DNA of 64,000 nt from Trametes villosa. Its lineage: Eukaryota > Basidiomycota > Agaricomycetes > Polyporales > Polyporaceae. This document shows, piece after piece, positions 1 through 12,748 of the stretch. Position 1 is the stretch's first letter; every line of letters starts with the position of its first letter. The stretch covers positions 1,202,437-1,266,436 of the forward strand of contig PUDQ02000032.1 of NCBI GenBank assembly GCA_002964805.2, read 5' to 3'. A program made the position numbers and the translations under genes. The notes under the pieces are model-generated. The model did no database searches. It was given only the letters and a program-made list of their open reading frames with translations, and was not told the origin of the DNA.

Positions 1-1440
1 CACGCGCGGCGACACACAGGGTGACGACGAGTAGCGACAGAGCGCGGGGAACTGCGAGCCTGGGGGGAAGCTAAGCTCGTTGCGCTGGCGACCGCGGTGG
101 CTACACAAGAGGCGAAGAGTGCGGCCGTCCGTCCCGGCATAAAAAGGCGGCTTGAGCGGGATGCTGTGCGCTACATTCCGAGGTCGTCGTGCGAGTTATG
201 CAGTGGGCGAGTCGTAAAGGAGCCGGGGGGAGCGACAGAGCAGAGACACAGGTAGCTAGAGACAACCAGAGGGCAGCGCAGGTGCTTCGGGTCGCTGGAG
301 AGCTGAAGGAAGATAGGATACTGTGACACACGCGCTGAGGAGCGTCTGTAGCCAGCGCAAAAATTTCTGTGGTGCTTGCTCGTCTCGAGCGCGAGCGTGA
401 GGCGGTTGCATGTCAACGTGTGTGGGCATATCGCCAGAGCGATAAGCACCCACCTTCCAGTCGCGCGCACCTAGAGGGCCTCTCTGGTCTGATACGGCAA
501 GGGCTGAGCTTCACCTGATCGCGGTGGATCACCGCGCGCGGCGCAAAACTCTGTGCGGGAGGCGTCACTGGACGGGAAGCGTCACTGGGCGGGTGACATG
601 ATGGAGTACACTTACCGGCATGCGATTCGCATCCGCGCCACCGACCGAACGATATCATGCGGTGAGCCGCCAGCGAGAAGCGGGCTGGATATACGGTGTC
701 AGCTTTATAAAAATCACAAAAGCTTACCTTTGTTTCCTCTGCCAAGCCATGGATCTCGACAGCCATCTCCTACAAGCGTTTGAGAGCTACGAGGCATCGC
801 ATCATCGAGTAATGAACTATTGGTCTGGAAATGCGCACCGAGCGAGTTGGAGGCCAGCATCCGACGAGGTGCTACGAAGCAAGAAACCGCCAAAAACGCG
901 AGTTCTGTGCATGGTTGCTCGACGAGGTTATGCGTAACACTCACCCTTGTCAGACTCGCATGGGAACGGCCTAGGTTGGCATTCTCGTCTGCGCATGCGC
1001 ACCAGGTCAGTCGCGGTCGCCTTCGTATGTGAGACGGACGAACCCCAGCAAGACGCGACACGCGAGGCCAGCCCGGTAGCCCTAGTTGAGCACGACTTCC
1101 AGATAGACCTAGTTTACACCTGCAGCTTGAGAAGGAGTCCGCCCCGCTGAACGCATCCTCGTTGTGGTCGAGAGTGAAAGTCATAGCGGGCGCTTCACGC
1201 AGACGTGCTCTTGCTCCGCGATTTGCCGAGAGTTCCCGGAATATCCCGTGTCTGGCTGCCTTACGGCCACTCCAATCGTCTGCCCAGGACCGTCTCGACT
1301 ACGGGCAGCGTACTTGAAGCTACGGATGCATTGACGAAGGGGTACCTCCAACGCCGATATATGCCGCCCTCAAGTACGCGCAGGCCGCGGTCCGTGCACC
1401 AGCGCGAACCTGGCCCGGAAGGGCGACCGTGCACGCGTAA
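1..1440. repeat. Decayed segmental repeat, family A copy 1
   Basis: The first about 1.27 kb aligns by eye, with many substitutions and small indels, to 12749-14060. Shared landmarks are the GGGGAACTGC..GCCTGGGGGG run near 50 and 12805, the CCGTCCGTCCCGGC area near 127 and 12880, the ATCTCGACRRCYRTCTCC stretch near 755 and 13498, and the GCGATTTGCCGAGA block near 1219 and 13995. The part near 1360-1440 resembles the reverse complement of 22250-22330. Open frames here are short and not conserved between copies, so no gene is called. Copy 1 is cut by the window edge. Confidence 0.55.
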
Positions 1441-3616
1441 GTTCCGAGTTGGATCTGCAACATAGTCCATACGGGCGTGCTTAACGGTCAAACTGTGAGT
1501 CGTCTGACTATCATTTCTGCTAGGACCTCTATGCAGCGCAGCCCCAAGCGAGAGGATACGAAGTTCGTCGTCCTGCAGCTCGCCGCTGGGCGCTGCGGCC
1601 GGCACGCTCGTACGCGAAGCTTACCACTCGACTTCATACACGCAACCGGGGCACCCACGTCTCTACACGAGTCCGCTCTTAGCGTGGACATGGCAACGCT
1701 CGTTCTCGCATCGTAGCTGGTGTGAAAAGTCGTGGTTCACGCTGTTCGATGTGCCTGGGCGACGTTGCACCATGTGTTGGCGGCGACTCGGACGCGACTC
1801 AGTGTATCGATGCGTATGACGGAGGGCACACACCGGTGCTGAGTGCTCTCGCGCCCGCGGTGTTCATCGTGTGTGGCCTCGCCCATGCGGCGAGCTGTCT
1901 TCCGTCGGCCATACCGCAAGAGCCTCCCTCACGCTTTATATTACCCCATCGCGCGGCCGACCTCTGGTCTGTCGCTAGCCAACGGAACAGGTGGCGCAGC
2001 CCCGCAGACACTGAGCCCCGTCTCCGTCGCGCTCTCCCGCAGCTCGGACGCATCCGATGCTACCACGCGTGTGTTCGCAGCTGCATACTGGCGCTCACTC
2101 ATACGCGCACTGCTGCCCCATCTAGAGCAAGCGTAGGCTCAATAGCGTTGCATGAGCGTACGAGGTGAGTCTTCTCCCAACCTCGTCGCTCGGGTTTTAC
2201 TGAATGTGCTGCGTAGGATGTGTCCCTTCCTCTTCTCCGCCGCCCTCGTCCATGCAGTCAGTAGCTGCGACTATGACGATCTCCATTGCTACACATACAA
2301 CGTCCGATGACCCTCGGCATCGGTCGGATAGCGTTGAGCACTGTTGCGTACAGTTCTGGACCTTGCCATTGCGCTGGCGGCACCGCGCTAATTGCGCGCG
2401 GACTCACTAATGCTCGAGCTTGAAGTGGTGTGTCACTTTTCTCGTCGTTTTCTCATCTTAGCTTTAATATCATAGCACCCCAAGTTCACGCGGACGGCCT
2501 GCATTCGGATGGAGACCCACTTCTCTGGGTGTCCAGGCCGACATTCTTCCCCCACTGGGGGATCCCTAGCACGCCCGACGCCTTCGACCTCACAGATAGC
2601 AAAGACATTCGCGATCGATAAATTCGATCCGTGCGGGTCTTCTACTCTGCGGTGCGCACTCTCGATGCTTGAAATTCCCAACGTGCTCATCTGCGCGTCT
2701 TGAGTTACGACTGCAAGTAACACGCTAGGCACAGAGCGGGCCCCAGGCTCGCGACGCCCCACCGTCTATACAATTCGATCTCAAGCGAGCACAGGGCCAA
2801 CTGACGCTGTGACCACTCGCGGCGACTCCGCAGTGCAGTGGAGATCGGCAACGTGAGCCTCAGGAACACGAAGACAAGACATAGCTATATATACGGCTGG
2901 CGTACCGTCCCACGAACCGCTTCCCTCCACTAGGCCTATGGGTGTCCTGACCTAGCATCGGAGTCGCCCCATGACGGGTCTCCCCGGCACCTCAGGCTAA
3001 TTCGCGCACCGTCTCGTTATTGGTCCAATGCTCTTGCGGGGCAGTTCTACTGCCTGTATACGTCTAACGGACTGCGTGAGCGTGAGTCGCAGGTGGGTCC
3101 TTCGTTTGGATCCAAGAGTTAACCCCGCTCACTCATGTTGGGCAGATCTGTCTATAAATCGAGAACCACCTTGACCTCCACCTATCTGTGCGAGCTCTTT
3201 CAGCCTGGTCATCCGCACGTAACTCGATTGCCTGTAGGGTGACAGCCGGTTGAGTGGACGTCCTCGACATTCGGCGGCGGCAGGATATTTGTATGCCGCA
3301 GTAGCTCGACACCGCTACATTAATCTACACGCTACATTCACCATCGTGGAGTCGTACATCGTGCGGTCAGTTTTGCCGTCCCCGTGAGCACGAAGACTTG
3401 TTTGCTCACGCTTGCTGAGGCTGGGGGAATGAGGCTACCCTGTGAGCCCTAGGGCCTATACCTGCACAACGTAAGATTAAAACTCTCGATGAGTGATACT
3501 TATCGAGCGCCCTAATGCCGATGGGAATCGCGATACGGGACCGCTGCGCACGCACAACAAGTAGCACTCTCATCCGCACCACCACCAGCATCCGTGACGA
3601 CGAGCCGCTCTGCGCT
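1441..3616. other. Intergenic, no supported gene
   Basis: No frame here matches a family I recognise or continues across plausible splice sites. There are TATA-like strings near 2886 (CTATATATA) and 3150 (TCTATAAATC), but no coding sequence can be tied to them. The last 100 bases hold an in-frame ATG (3515) upstream of the F-box start. It is not used here because the paralog at 19500-20801 begins at the position of ATG 3617. Confidence 0.5.
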
Positions 3617-4919
3617 ATGCAATCAAGCCGCCTCCCGATCGAACTGTGCGAGTACACGATGGACCAGCTTGTCGCCTGGGACCCCGAAGAAAAAAGGCAC
3701 TCTGACCGGGACTGGTTGGGCGATGAAAACAGCGCACTCTGCCAGTGTGCCCTTACCTGCCGCGCATGGCGCACTCGAGCGCAGCTTCTTCTCTGGAAGT
3801 TCCCCATCATCGAGTCTACGGCAGCCCTCTCTGGGTTCGCCGACCGGGTTGGCCGCGCGCAGTACTACACCGCGAGGGGAATCACTGCCGGGCTTACGCT
3901 CTTCCGGAGGGGCAACAAGGAGTACGAGGGCCCGGGGCGGACGGAGTATATGCGCGGAATGCATACGCTGTTCACGCACTCGTTTCCTGGCCTGCAGTTC
4001 CTGCGTTGCTGGGACGTCCCGCTCTCGGTTGGGCCGCACTTGCTACGGCGGCGGCTTCCGTTCTTCGCCCATTTGACGACTATGGATCTGATTATCTGTG
4101 AGTTCGACTCCTCACGGACGCTCCTCGACCTAGTGTGGTCCTGTCGCAGTCTGGTGGTGCTGCATATCCACTCTCCTCGCATCAAGAAGAAAGCTGCCAC
4201 CACGGACGAAGGAGCCCGCCTGTCGACCACCTGTGCGCACCTACGCGCGTGCCAGCATCTTGCGGTGCTCCGAATTGAGTGGGAGTTATTCGTATGTCCG
4301 GTCTGTCAGATGATCGCTTTGGACGTGAAACTGACGTCACGTCAACCAGGATCCTCCTGTCTTTCTGTTCGGGAGCGCGTTCGGCACGGCGCTCACCGAG
4401 CTGACTGTCCAAATTACCGAGGGCTGTAAGTCACTCGACAAGCCTATATACATGTTGATCTCAATCCGACCCTCCTCCCCTCACATAGCAACCCTCGTAA
4501 GCTTCCTGACCGGCTCCTTTCCCGCCCTCGAGCGCCTCACCGTTGTATCCCCATACAGCCGCGTCAAAGCCCACAGACCCTCCTGGCTCAGCGCCATCGC
4601 CGCCAGCCGCCCCCCTTCCCCTCCTCCCGCGCTTAGGATCATCCAGCTCGAGCGGCGGCACGACCTCGCCGAGGACGAGCGCGCGGACGGCCTCGCCGAG
4701 CACGAGTGCTGCCGGGACCTCGTCGAGCACGCGCCGGGTGCGCTAGACGTGCTCGCTGGCGTGCACGAGATCTGGTTCGTGCTCAAGGGCGGGCAGGATG
4801 AGGAATATGCGCGGTGTGCACGATACATGTACGATGCTCTTCCCGGTTTGCGGAGGGTTTTGAAGTTCAAGCTGAGGGGGAGGGAGGGGTTGGGGGGTGT
4901 GACAGAGTGCGAGTACTGA
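3617..4919 (+). CDS. F-box protein (family member 1)
   Basis: Likely substrate-receptor subunit of an SCF (Skp1-Cullin-F-box) ubiquitin ligase, inferred from the F-box alone. Three exons: 3617-4291, 4350-4425, 4489-4919, giving 393 residues. The N-terminus reads LPIELCEYTMDQLVAW, then after an acidic insert CQCALTCRAWRTRAQLLLW, the usual basidiomycete F-box pattern LPxEL..W..RAW. The remainder is a leucine-rich, LRR-like region without clear repeats. Introns of 58 and 63 bp have GTATGT/CAG and GTAAGT/TAG ends. Exons 2 and 3 have the same lengths (76 and 431 nt) as those of the paralog at 19500-20801, which supports the model and the start. Substrate unknown; such families are large and fast-evolving in agaricomycetes. 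Confidence 0.82.
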
Positions 4920-5865
4920 CCCTCTCCGGCGTTGTGTGGTCTGTTCTCATCGTCATACACATGCGCTCTGGTTACCGTCTGTTATTGTCATATCGATGTA
5001 TTCGCGCTCGAGCCTGTACCCGTACCATCCGCGCTCCGATAGGGACTGAGCTCTTCGTGCTGTTGTATCTCATCCAAACCCTCGTCTATGGAGTTTCCCA
5101 AGCGCGCCTTTTGGACTCCTAACACCGGCCGTCGGCAAGACCAGATGGATAGCTACTCACGCAGCCCCAGCCGAAACGTCGAACGCACTCCCCGACGGAG
5201 ACAAGGCAGCCGCGGGTGCATGACCACCACGGTGCAAGGCACCAGCCGCCGGAGCACGCCCCCTACCACGCAGCCAGGTCTCCCCGAGCCTAATTCTCGT
5301 GCATTCTCGCAAAATCGCCCTCTCCCCTCCCAAGAGCTGACCTAGTCCCGTGCCTCCGTTGAGTTTGCGTAAGTGGGAAGCACATCCACGCGCGAACCAC
5401 CAGTGTGCGCCGCACCTTGTATACGGTGCCGTACTAGAGCGTGCGGCGACGTTCTCCGTGAGCCACGGATGCGCGCTCCAATCGCGCACGTGCCAGCGCT
5501 GGTTGTATCCCGGGACGGGTGATGCAGAGGAGAGCACCTGCCGCGGGGAGGCCGGGCGCGTCGAATGCTCCACAGGACGCGTAGCCTGGTAGTCCACGGT
5601 GCGATAGCACGTCGGGATGTCTTTGGAGGAATGGTGATGGTCGGTGCCGGCGAACGCGCGCGTACGGCAGCGTGCCAGGGTGGCTGGTGTTCTCGAGGGG
5701 GTACGCGTGGAGTGGGGCACGGGCGTCGTCCGGAGCCAGCCGCACGAGGTGGAACTGAAAAGCGTCAGAGAGAAGGACGCTTGCGGGAAAGTAGCTCCTC
5801 GCTCGCGCGCAAAGTTCCATGAGCTCCGCTCACTTGGCCGCATCGGGGACAGCTGTGTGTTCGAG
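4920..5865. other. Intergenic, no supported gene
   Basis: This stretch is the 3' flank of the F-box gene followed by about 900 bases without a recognisable coding pattern. Open frames up to 228 codons exist on the minus strand near 5157-5843, but their composition (Arg/Ser/Thr-rich) is what GC-rich non-coding DNA gives, and none resembles a known family. Confidence 0.5.
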
Positions 5866-7001
5866 GTCGCATCAGGAAAATCCCCCCGCGCGAATTAGGG
5901 CTATTTTAGCAATACCCAGAACTAACCGCGTATAAGGCGTCACTCACCGCCATAATGTGCATAGTCTTCAGACGGAGTGTAGTGGAGGATACAAGAGAGC
6001 TATATTTCGCTCCCTGCCACGAATACTGACTATGGACGTTACTGGATGTACTGTCCAGCCGTGGGGAGTCGGTTTAATACCAGCAGTTGTTTAGAATGAG
6101 ACGCGTTGAATTGTGAAGTTCAATAGCGCCTGCCCTAAACACGGGCGCTAACGTCAGGCATCTCTGCGCTGGCGTCTCGCGACTGCTCCTTGTCTCCTCT
6201 GCCCTCGTCCGCCTCGTCTCATCATCCCCTCTCGCGGTCTTCCTGGTATGCTGGATCCTTGAGCTTTTTCGTAACGTCTTTTTGTGAAGGCTGTGGCGCT
6301 TGGCTCCAGCTCTGCCTGCAGTATCTCGCACCCCGGCCCGAGCTCGTCTAGTCCGCTGGCTAATGTCGCTGAACCTGGCTGGTGCTCTTCTGTCGTTCCT
6401 CCTCGCTGTCTTCTCCTGCCATCTGGCTATCTCTAGGAACAACACTGTACTCGTCTAGAACTGGTCTTGGGCCTAGCTTACTGGTCAGCATCCGTCTTCC
6501 GAGTGCGCTCCGCCGTACGGCTTCTTGCGGCCCTGCCCACCGTCTTCAAACGAGGTCGTCCCCGCTGGTCACAGGTGTCTTCGAGCACGGAGACCGCCGT
6601 CTTCTAGCATCTGTAAGTCTCGGAGATCAATGCTTGCTTGGCTGCGACTTTCCCGACCACCTGGCTCGTGCACTAGGGGATTGTATGGGCTATGTAGCAT
6701 CGGCTTCCTCCTCTCGAGTATCATGTCTCTATTAGTCTTCGTACTTAGCTTATACATGTCAGTAGTGTTTGAATATATCTCTTCATCCCATACATTGCGT
6801 GCGATCTACAAGCAAGTGGGTGTGGCGATCTACCAGTGAGTACTACAATACATAATGGCGCTACCCCCATCTAATGCGGTCCTCAGCCACCATAATTAGG
6901 AAAGGGACCTTGTGAATTAGGTATACCTGGCGAACCGCTCTAATTAGTGATATTAAGGATAATTAGAGCTCATTCGCGCGGGGGGATTTTCCTGATGCGA
7001 C
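5866..7001. mobile_element. 1.14-kb segment bounded by perfect 30-bp inverted repeat
   Basis: Bases 5866-5895 and 6972-7001 are exact reverse complements over 30 bp; the outer ends read GTCGCATCAGG. Just inside, similarity continues weakly (CGAATTAGGGCTA against CGAATGAGCTCTA). The interior is more AT-rich than its surroundings from about 6700 and contains no transposase-like frame. I could not find a direct target-site duplication outside the repeats (left flank TGTTCGAG, right flank ACCGCCAG), so the class is undetermined. A non-autonomous DNA transposon or foldback element is the likeliest reading. Confidence 0.55.
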
Positions 7002-7026
7002 ACCGCCAGCCGGGGGCATAGTCTTC

Positions 7027-7300
7027 CCCAGACCCCGCAACGTCGCCCGCGCGTGCCGAGTAGCATAAACGGCAGTTCTCCGGGCTAGCAGCGGTGCATC
7101 CACGGTTCCGGTGCGCTGGGGCGTGTACGCTGCGCGATACGGACGCGTTGGGTGGGCGTGTGGTGTCGAAAGGTGTATTGAGCGTACGAGGGTGGCGGTT
7201 GAAGCGGCTGCCGAGCTGCAGGACGGCGCGCTGCGTATTCGCTTGCGTGAGATGGCGGTGAGTGAAAGGGATACTCACAGTATGCCAGTTGGGCGGAAAC
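7027..7300. repeat. Decayed segmental repeat, family B copy 1
   Basis: This stretch aligns to 21940-22210 in the same orientation. Shared blocks are CGCCCGCGCGTGCCGA, GGGCGTGTGGTGTCGAA and GAGCTGCRTATYC, and both end near ACTCAC(A/G)GTATG. Divergence is high, and neither copy keeps a common reading frame. Confidence 0.5.
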
Positions 7301-10300
7301 ACGCGTGTACGGTCGCCTGCGGACGGTATCACGACCGGCCTCCGTGCACGTTGGCCGGCGGGCGGCATCATCCTGGTACCCGTTCTCATATGCGCCTGTC
7401 ACTTGTTCTGCTGCTCGTAGCGGGGGTCAGAGATGATCGGAGACGGGTGGGTAGCGACCGTACACAATTCATGGTTGGAACACTGAGGGTGCATGCGTAA
7501 GAGGCAGATGCGGAGCGGATCTCTCGGCATATGGGGGCGCTGCTTCATGGCGCGGAGCATATAAAGGGCGAAGAGGGCAGAGGAAGTCGTCCACGGACTG
7601 TAAAATGTCAGTAAGTGGTATATGCGGCGAGCGACGCCATGCGTTTGGGACTTACCAGCCACACCAGAGAATAGAGACCACAGTTGGGATCGTGGATGAG
7701 GTACGGCGGCACGCAGATGTGTCCAGGAGAGTAAGGTCGCGCACGCCCGACTAGTATCGTACGGACGGCGGGCTTGACGACGCTGGTCCTGAGCTCGTAA
7801 CTGCAGTGACCTGCACCAAAACCCCGGACTTGTGGTGGTACCCTGGTAATGGAGGAGACAGGCACGATCGCCGCGGGCGTTCTCGGACGCCTGTGAGAAT
7901 CCATTCGTGCGCTGTATCACCGTCGCGTACTTGATAAATTCGGAGCTGCAACGGTTGAGAAAATGAAAACATACCGTGATCAGGGTTTTGTGCCATCGAT
8001 GAAACATGCGTCAAAGTTGCGTCGCTGCACTCCCCTTCACATGTTGACAAGGGGGTTGTCGAGGCGAGTACCCGCGTCGCAGGATAAATGCCATGAACAG
8101 CCAATTGCTGCCAATTAGAGAGAGCGTTGGACGGGTCCAGGTTGAGGTTCGAGGGACTATCTCTCTACGCAGGTGAGAGGCTGAGCATGGATGGCGACGT
8201 TCACACTAGCCGCGCCGTGGAACGTAGCAAGAATGCGTATCACGAGGGCTGGCGGACGTTAACACAACACTGGAACAGAGTCTTTGTGTACGCACCTTGA
8301 TTTACGCGACCTCCAACTAGTAGTTATCTGGAGCACCGGTTTGAGCATAGCTGGTTACGTGCGCCCTGGAAGTGCGAAGAGCGGTAGAGGCCGGGCGTGT
8401 ATTCAGTGAGGAGCTCGGACTATCGAGTTAGACAGCACAGAATGCGGGATAGAATGGAGGCAAGCAGATTCGTACAGGCGGGCCACGGCGTTGTCAATGT
8501 TGGGGAGTCGTCGTCGCGAGCGAGCGCGTCTGCAACGGGCGCCTTGCGCTTCCGGGAGTCGCCGGAGGCTCGAGAATACCGTCGAGTGGGCGCACGAGTC
8601 TTCCTCGCCTCTTCCATTCTCTGTGCTTTCTCAATCAGTCACACCCATCGCTGGAGTCTCACTGTCTGCGGATACCCTCCTAAAGTGCGTGCACAATGCT
8701 TCTCTTTATCTTGCTTGTGTGGATTTGTTGTCCTAGGAGCATCGCCCGTCGGGACGGCGCGGCCGCAGAACGGTAACGTGCTCTGGGTTTCGTGCCGGTA
8801 AAGCGGAGAGGAGAGTCTCATCCATCGCTCTTGATCTTCTGTGTGCGCGCACTTCTGTAGTACGTGCAATACTGCGCGTTCGGGCGTAGGAGTGGGACGT
8901 GAGGGTAGCAAGGAAAGCAGACGCGGGTGGCCGTCGGGCGGGGGAGCCTGAGAACGCGGACACGTGACCGCGCTTCTCCCGCGCCGCGTGGGTTCTCCGC
9001 ACGCCATCGATGGCCGCCGTCGTCGCTGCTTGCCCTCTCCCCGCCATCGCTCGTACACTCTCGTCTGGGTAACACTGTCACTCTATGAAACGCTTGAAAA
9101 GTTTCTAGCTTCATGTGGTCGACGAGATGCAGCTCGGCCTCCTGCGCCGTCCGATCTACGCTAATGCTCACGCTCCGCACTCGCCAGCCCACAAGACCCT
9201 CGAGTACAGAGTCTACATAGTGACATTTGGTAGGAAGATCGGTGAGCCGGTGCGTCATACATTGCGCATGCGCATCCGTCGCCAGTGACGGCAACAATCA
9301 CTCACTTAGCGGCTCGGAAATGGAGCGCAGGAGTACCTGAGGGAAGGCAGAAATGAAGGTTGTTGCGTGGTATAGGCATACACGCGGAGGCTCAGTGTTT
9401 AGGGCGAGTCGCACCGCTTGATCTACGTTTGTTAGTAATCTGATTTGCATCCATAGGTTCGACGAGCAAGTCTGCCGTATTGCCGTGCGTTCCCGGTGTC
9501 TTTCCAGTACGACTGGGCTGTATGCTTTGCTCGTAAGCTTATTTTCGTCTTGAGGTCGTCCATGAACACTGGACTCCGCCTCTCCGGGGACGGCACCACT
9601 CTCAGACGAGCCGCCGCAATCGGTCGTGCACCCCGTGCACGGGAGCGTATTACATCAAGCGTATGAGAGCGGCTCGAGCCTCGCAGGATGCCGCCATCCC
9701 GAGCGTTGCATTTGGGGCCGCTTGCCAACCAATGTACCGGCTGATCCCCTGCGCGATCTGAAGCGCATAGTCCAGGGCGGAGAACGACTCTCGACTTGCA
9801 GTGCGAGAAGGTTACTCGTGGACTGGTCCGAGGTGCTGCGGACGGGGCCATGGGCGCGAGCGGCGGGCGGTGATGTGGATGTGGACTGCATCGTTCCGAC
9901 CACGCGGAAGAGGTTGAGGTTGCTGGCCAGGTGCTGCGAGTAACGCCCTCGCCCGGCTCTTGACGTCCGTCAAGACGTCGCCCACTGCTCATGAGTATGT
10001 CCCGGCGTCCCTAGAACGCAATCTTAGATGAATCCTCCTTACGCTGGTCCGGTCCTCACCGCGGCGAGACAATATTGTTGCTCGTCTGAGGGAAACGCTA
10101 GAGAGGCCGAAAACGATCAGTCCAGAGCCATACCAAGAACCCTCCCGCGCGACTGAGCCTTGTATTGCACCAGGATCGCGTTCACCGGGGACGACGGATT
10201 TGCCAGTGCGCGCACCTGTAGGGTGACGCGCACGAATGCGTGCTCCCTCGATTACCGGTGTATTTGGTTGGAGAATGTGGACAGTGTGCCCGAGACTTGA

Positions 10301-10820
10301 GTCATGCCGGTCAAGGCTATGCGATCATTGAGTTCTGCCCGAGGAGCGCTGTCTCCTAGCGGGGACGTGTGGTCGATAGACCACATGTCGGTGCCTCCTA
10401 GGAGAAGGGTGGACGTCCTATAATGGTTCATTCATGGAGCAATGTTGAGTCGTCGTCGGGCACTGGTTCAACTACTCTCGGTTACTTGGATTGCGGTCGG
10501 ATACGCAGAGCGGACGGCGCTCTATGAGCGGTGCGTAGCACTGGTGAGAGAGGACGTCGATGACAAACCGTATACTACCAGCGTCTTCGTGGAGTACAAG
10601 GCGAACATTGACTGTCGGGGCACGGACGGCAACGCGAACAACCCCGTCCGTCGCCACCCTGCTATCCAACACTACAGACTTTGCCTCCTCCCGCATCCGC
10701 GTCCGCCCTCGAGCTCTAGCCTGTTGCCAGGCCTCCAGTTCACGACCCCACGAGCTATTCGCGGGTCCCCTCTTCGACGGTGGCCGCCGAGAGATCCTTC
10801 TCCCTGCACTCCTGGAGGAT
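7301..10820. other. Intergenic, no supported gene
   Basis: No gene is supported in this 3.5 kb. Frames on both strands (for example 7399-8007 minus and 9432-9992 minus) have no recognisable motif and no paralog in the window. The only structured item is the two-tier hairpin at 10352-10405, listed separately. Confidence 0.45.
10352..10405. other. Two-tier hairpin (54 nt)
   Basis: The outer stem pairs 10352-10359 (TCTCCTAG) with 10398-10405 (CTAGGAGA), 8 perfect pairs. The inner stem pairs 10364-10374 with 10379-10389, 11 pairs with one G-T wobble, closed by a GATA loop. The unpaired flanks between the stems are 4 and 8 nt. It lies about 600 bases upstream of the third F-box gene. It could be a structured RNA, a DNA cruciform or a palindromic protein site; nothing here decides which. 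Confidence 0.45.
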
Positions 10821-10964
10821 ATGGCACCGCATCATCGGCCGTTCCGAGCGGTTTGTACAAACCCTTCGGATCATAAATTTTACCACTAACACATTGTAAA
10901 GGGCATTTCTAGGAGTCGCTCAGCCCCTCCCGTCCTTCACTGGCGTCAATTTGTAGTCCTACAG

Positions 10965-12224
10965 GCCCTCACCCCAGTCGCAGCCACCTACCTCCTGCCA
11001 ATTGAACTCTGGGAGAAAATCATCGATGAAGTCGCCGGTGGACCCGTCACACGCGGCTTCTCGATAAATATCGGCGAGGAGCGCAACCTACAGGCCTGTT
11101 CTTCGACCTGTCGAACATGGCGCCCTCGGGCTCAGTTTCTGCTCCGAAGGTATCCCGTCTTCGATATCGACGGCAAGATCCCCTGGATTACCCAGGATCA
11201 TCTCGCCGACGACAGCCCGTACTGGCCTAGTTGGGTCAGATCGATGGTGGTTCGCGTCAAGCTGCTCTACTCTGGCCATTCTAAACCAAGCAACATCCGC
11301 CGAGTATTCACGACCTCACTCCCCAACCTACAAGCCCTGGTCATCACCTCCGCGAGCTTTGATGGACTGCCGCATCGCATATTCAGGGCTAGCTTTCCCT
11401 TTTCCGCACAGCTTTCCACCCTGAAGCTGCTTGACTGTACCTTCGAATCCACGAGGGCACTGCTCGACCTGATCTGGGCGTGTCCCAACCTCTCGTCGCT
11501 GGATATTCGGGATCTTAAATTTTACAAGGCTCCCCAGGCAGGTGAGCGTGAGCGGCTGTTAGCCGTCTGCACACGCCGGAAAGCCTGTCAAAAGCTCTCC
11601 AATATCAAGATATATTATAAGCTTACGCATCCCAGTGCAAATGTACGTTCAGTCCTTTCTCAAGATACAGCACCAGGGCTAAAGGTCACATAGGGAAGAT
11701 TTGTCGGAGGCATGTTTGGTTCTTCCCTCACTAGGCTGCATCTCATAGTGAGCAATCACTCGAGTGACCGTGAGTTCCCGGATCTTTGTGGTGATGCATC
11801 TCATCCTCAGCCAGTACACCTGACAGTGAATATTACCACCTTTTTGGCCGGTTTCTTCCCCGCTCTTGAGCACCTCGAGTTAGAGCTGGGGGATAGCGAT
11901 TCCGAGGTTTCTCGACCTTCGTGGATCAAAGCAATTGCCACTAGTCGTACGGCACCTTGCGTACTCAAAAAAATCAAGCTACAACGCCCGCACACATCAC
12001 ACACCACGAATTGCTGCAAGGGTCTCATCGGGGATGCGGGCGAGTCTTTGCAGATCTTGTCGGGCATGGAAGAGCTCAGGATCGCGCTTGACGACTATTT
12101 CGTTCCAGAGTGGTGTGCGAGGTACATTCACGACGCTCTGCCAAGCATGCGTCATGCTCTCCGATTCGAGTATAGGAAAGCCGTGTTTGACCCATGGACT
12201 GAGTACCGGCTACCTCCCAGATAG
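10965..12224 (+). CDS. F-box protein (family member 3), 5' end uncertain
   Basis: Divergent paralog of the genes at 3617-4919 and 19500-20801. The F-box core reads LLPIELWEKIIDEVAGG, then CSSTCRTWRPRAQFLLRRYP; the rest aligns along its length, including the RALLDLIWACPNLSSLDI and FFPALEHL blocks. Exons: up to 11642, 11694-11769, 11827-12224, with GTACGT/TAG and GTGAGT/CAG introns of 51 and 57 bp at the same places as in the paralogs; the middle exon is again 76 nt. The frame is open back to 10890 but has no ATG, so a first exon is missing. One in-phase candidate is 10821-10850 joined to an acceptor ending at 10964. A branch-point CTAAC at 10886 suggests another acceptor near 10912. A 5'-truncated pseudogene cannot be excluded. 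Confidence 0.65.
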
Positions 12225-12748
12225 ATCCCTCCACACGGCCACTTTACTTACACTCTCGTGGACGTCCTTCTCGCGTCTCCTCCCAGCATCGTGCCCTACG
12301 TCCTTTACCAGCTTCAATCATTTTCCGATCGACGTATCGTATGTATTTACTTTTCAGTTTGAACCCGCATATCGACGTGCGGCCGCGGCGGCTGCGCGAA
12401 TCAACACCATCGCACCAGGCGACTCGGGCACCACCGAGGTATGGGCAGACCTCACGTGCAGATAGAGGTGTCCCGCTATCCTTGATGGAGACGTACGCGA
12501 CAGCAGCATCTTATCGACCCGCAGCGGATTGGAGACCCCTCGCCCGGCCAAAGCGCCACGCTGGCGGGACGTACGCATCGTAACATCGTCGTGCACCGTG
12601 ACATGACAGGTTCGAATCTCTTGCTTAGGCTCAGACGGCGCCAGACGCAGACTGCACTATGGTGCGCTCGGGTTGTAAAGAGGGATGGCTATACATACAT
12701 TCAGTACACGATATAATCTCGCGTTCCTGTCAGCCTGGTATCGACTAT
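12225..12748. other. Intergenic, no supported gene
   Basis: This is the 3' flank of the third F-box gene. A GGTTCGAATCTC string at 12609 looks like a tRNA B box, but no A box or cloverleaf accompanies it. Confidence 0.5.

Noticed and set aside
3515..3616. Upstream in-frame ATG of the first F-box gene
   Set aside because: The paralog on the minus strand starts at the position of ATG 3617, and the extra residues are not conserved.
12605..12625. tRNA-like B box GGTTCGAATCTC
   Set aside because: No A box, acceptor stem or anticodon arm can be drawn around it. The similar string near 63873 also fails.
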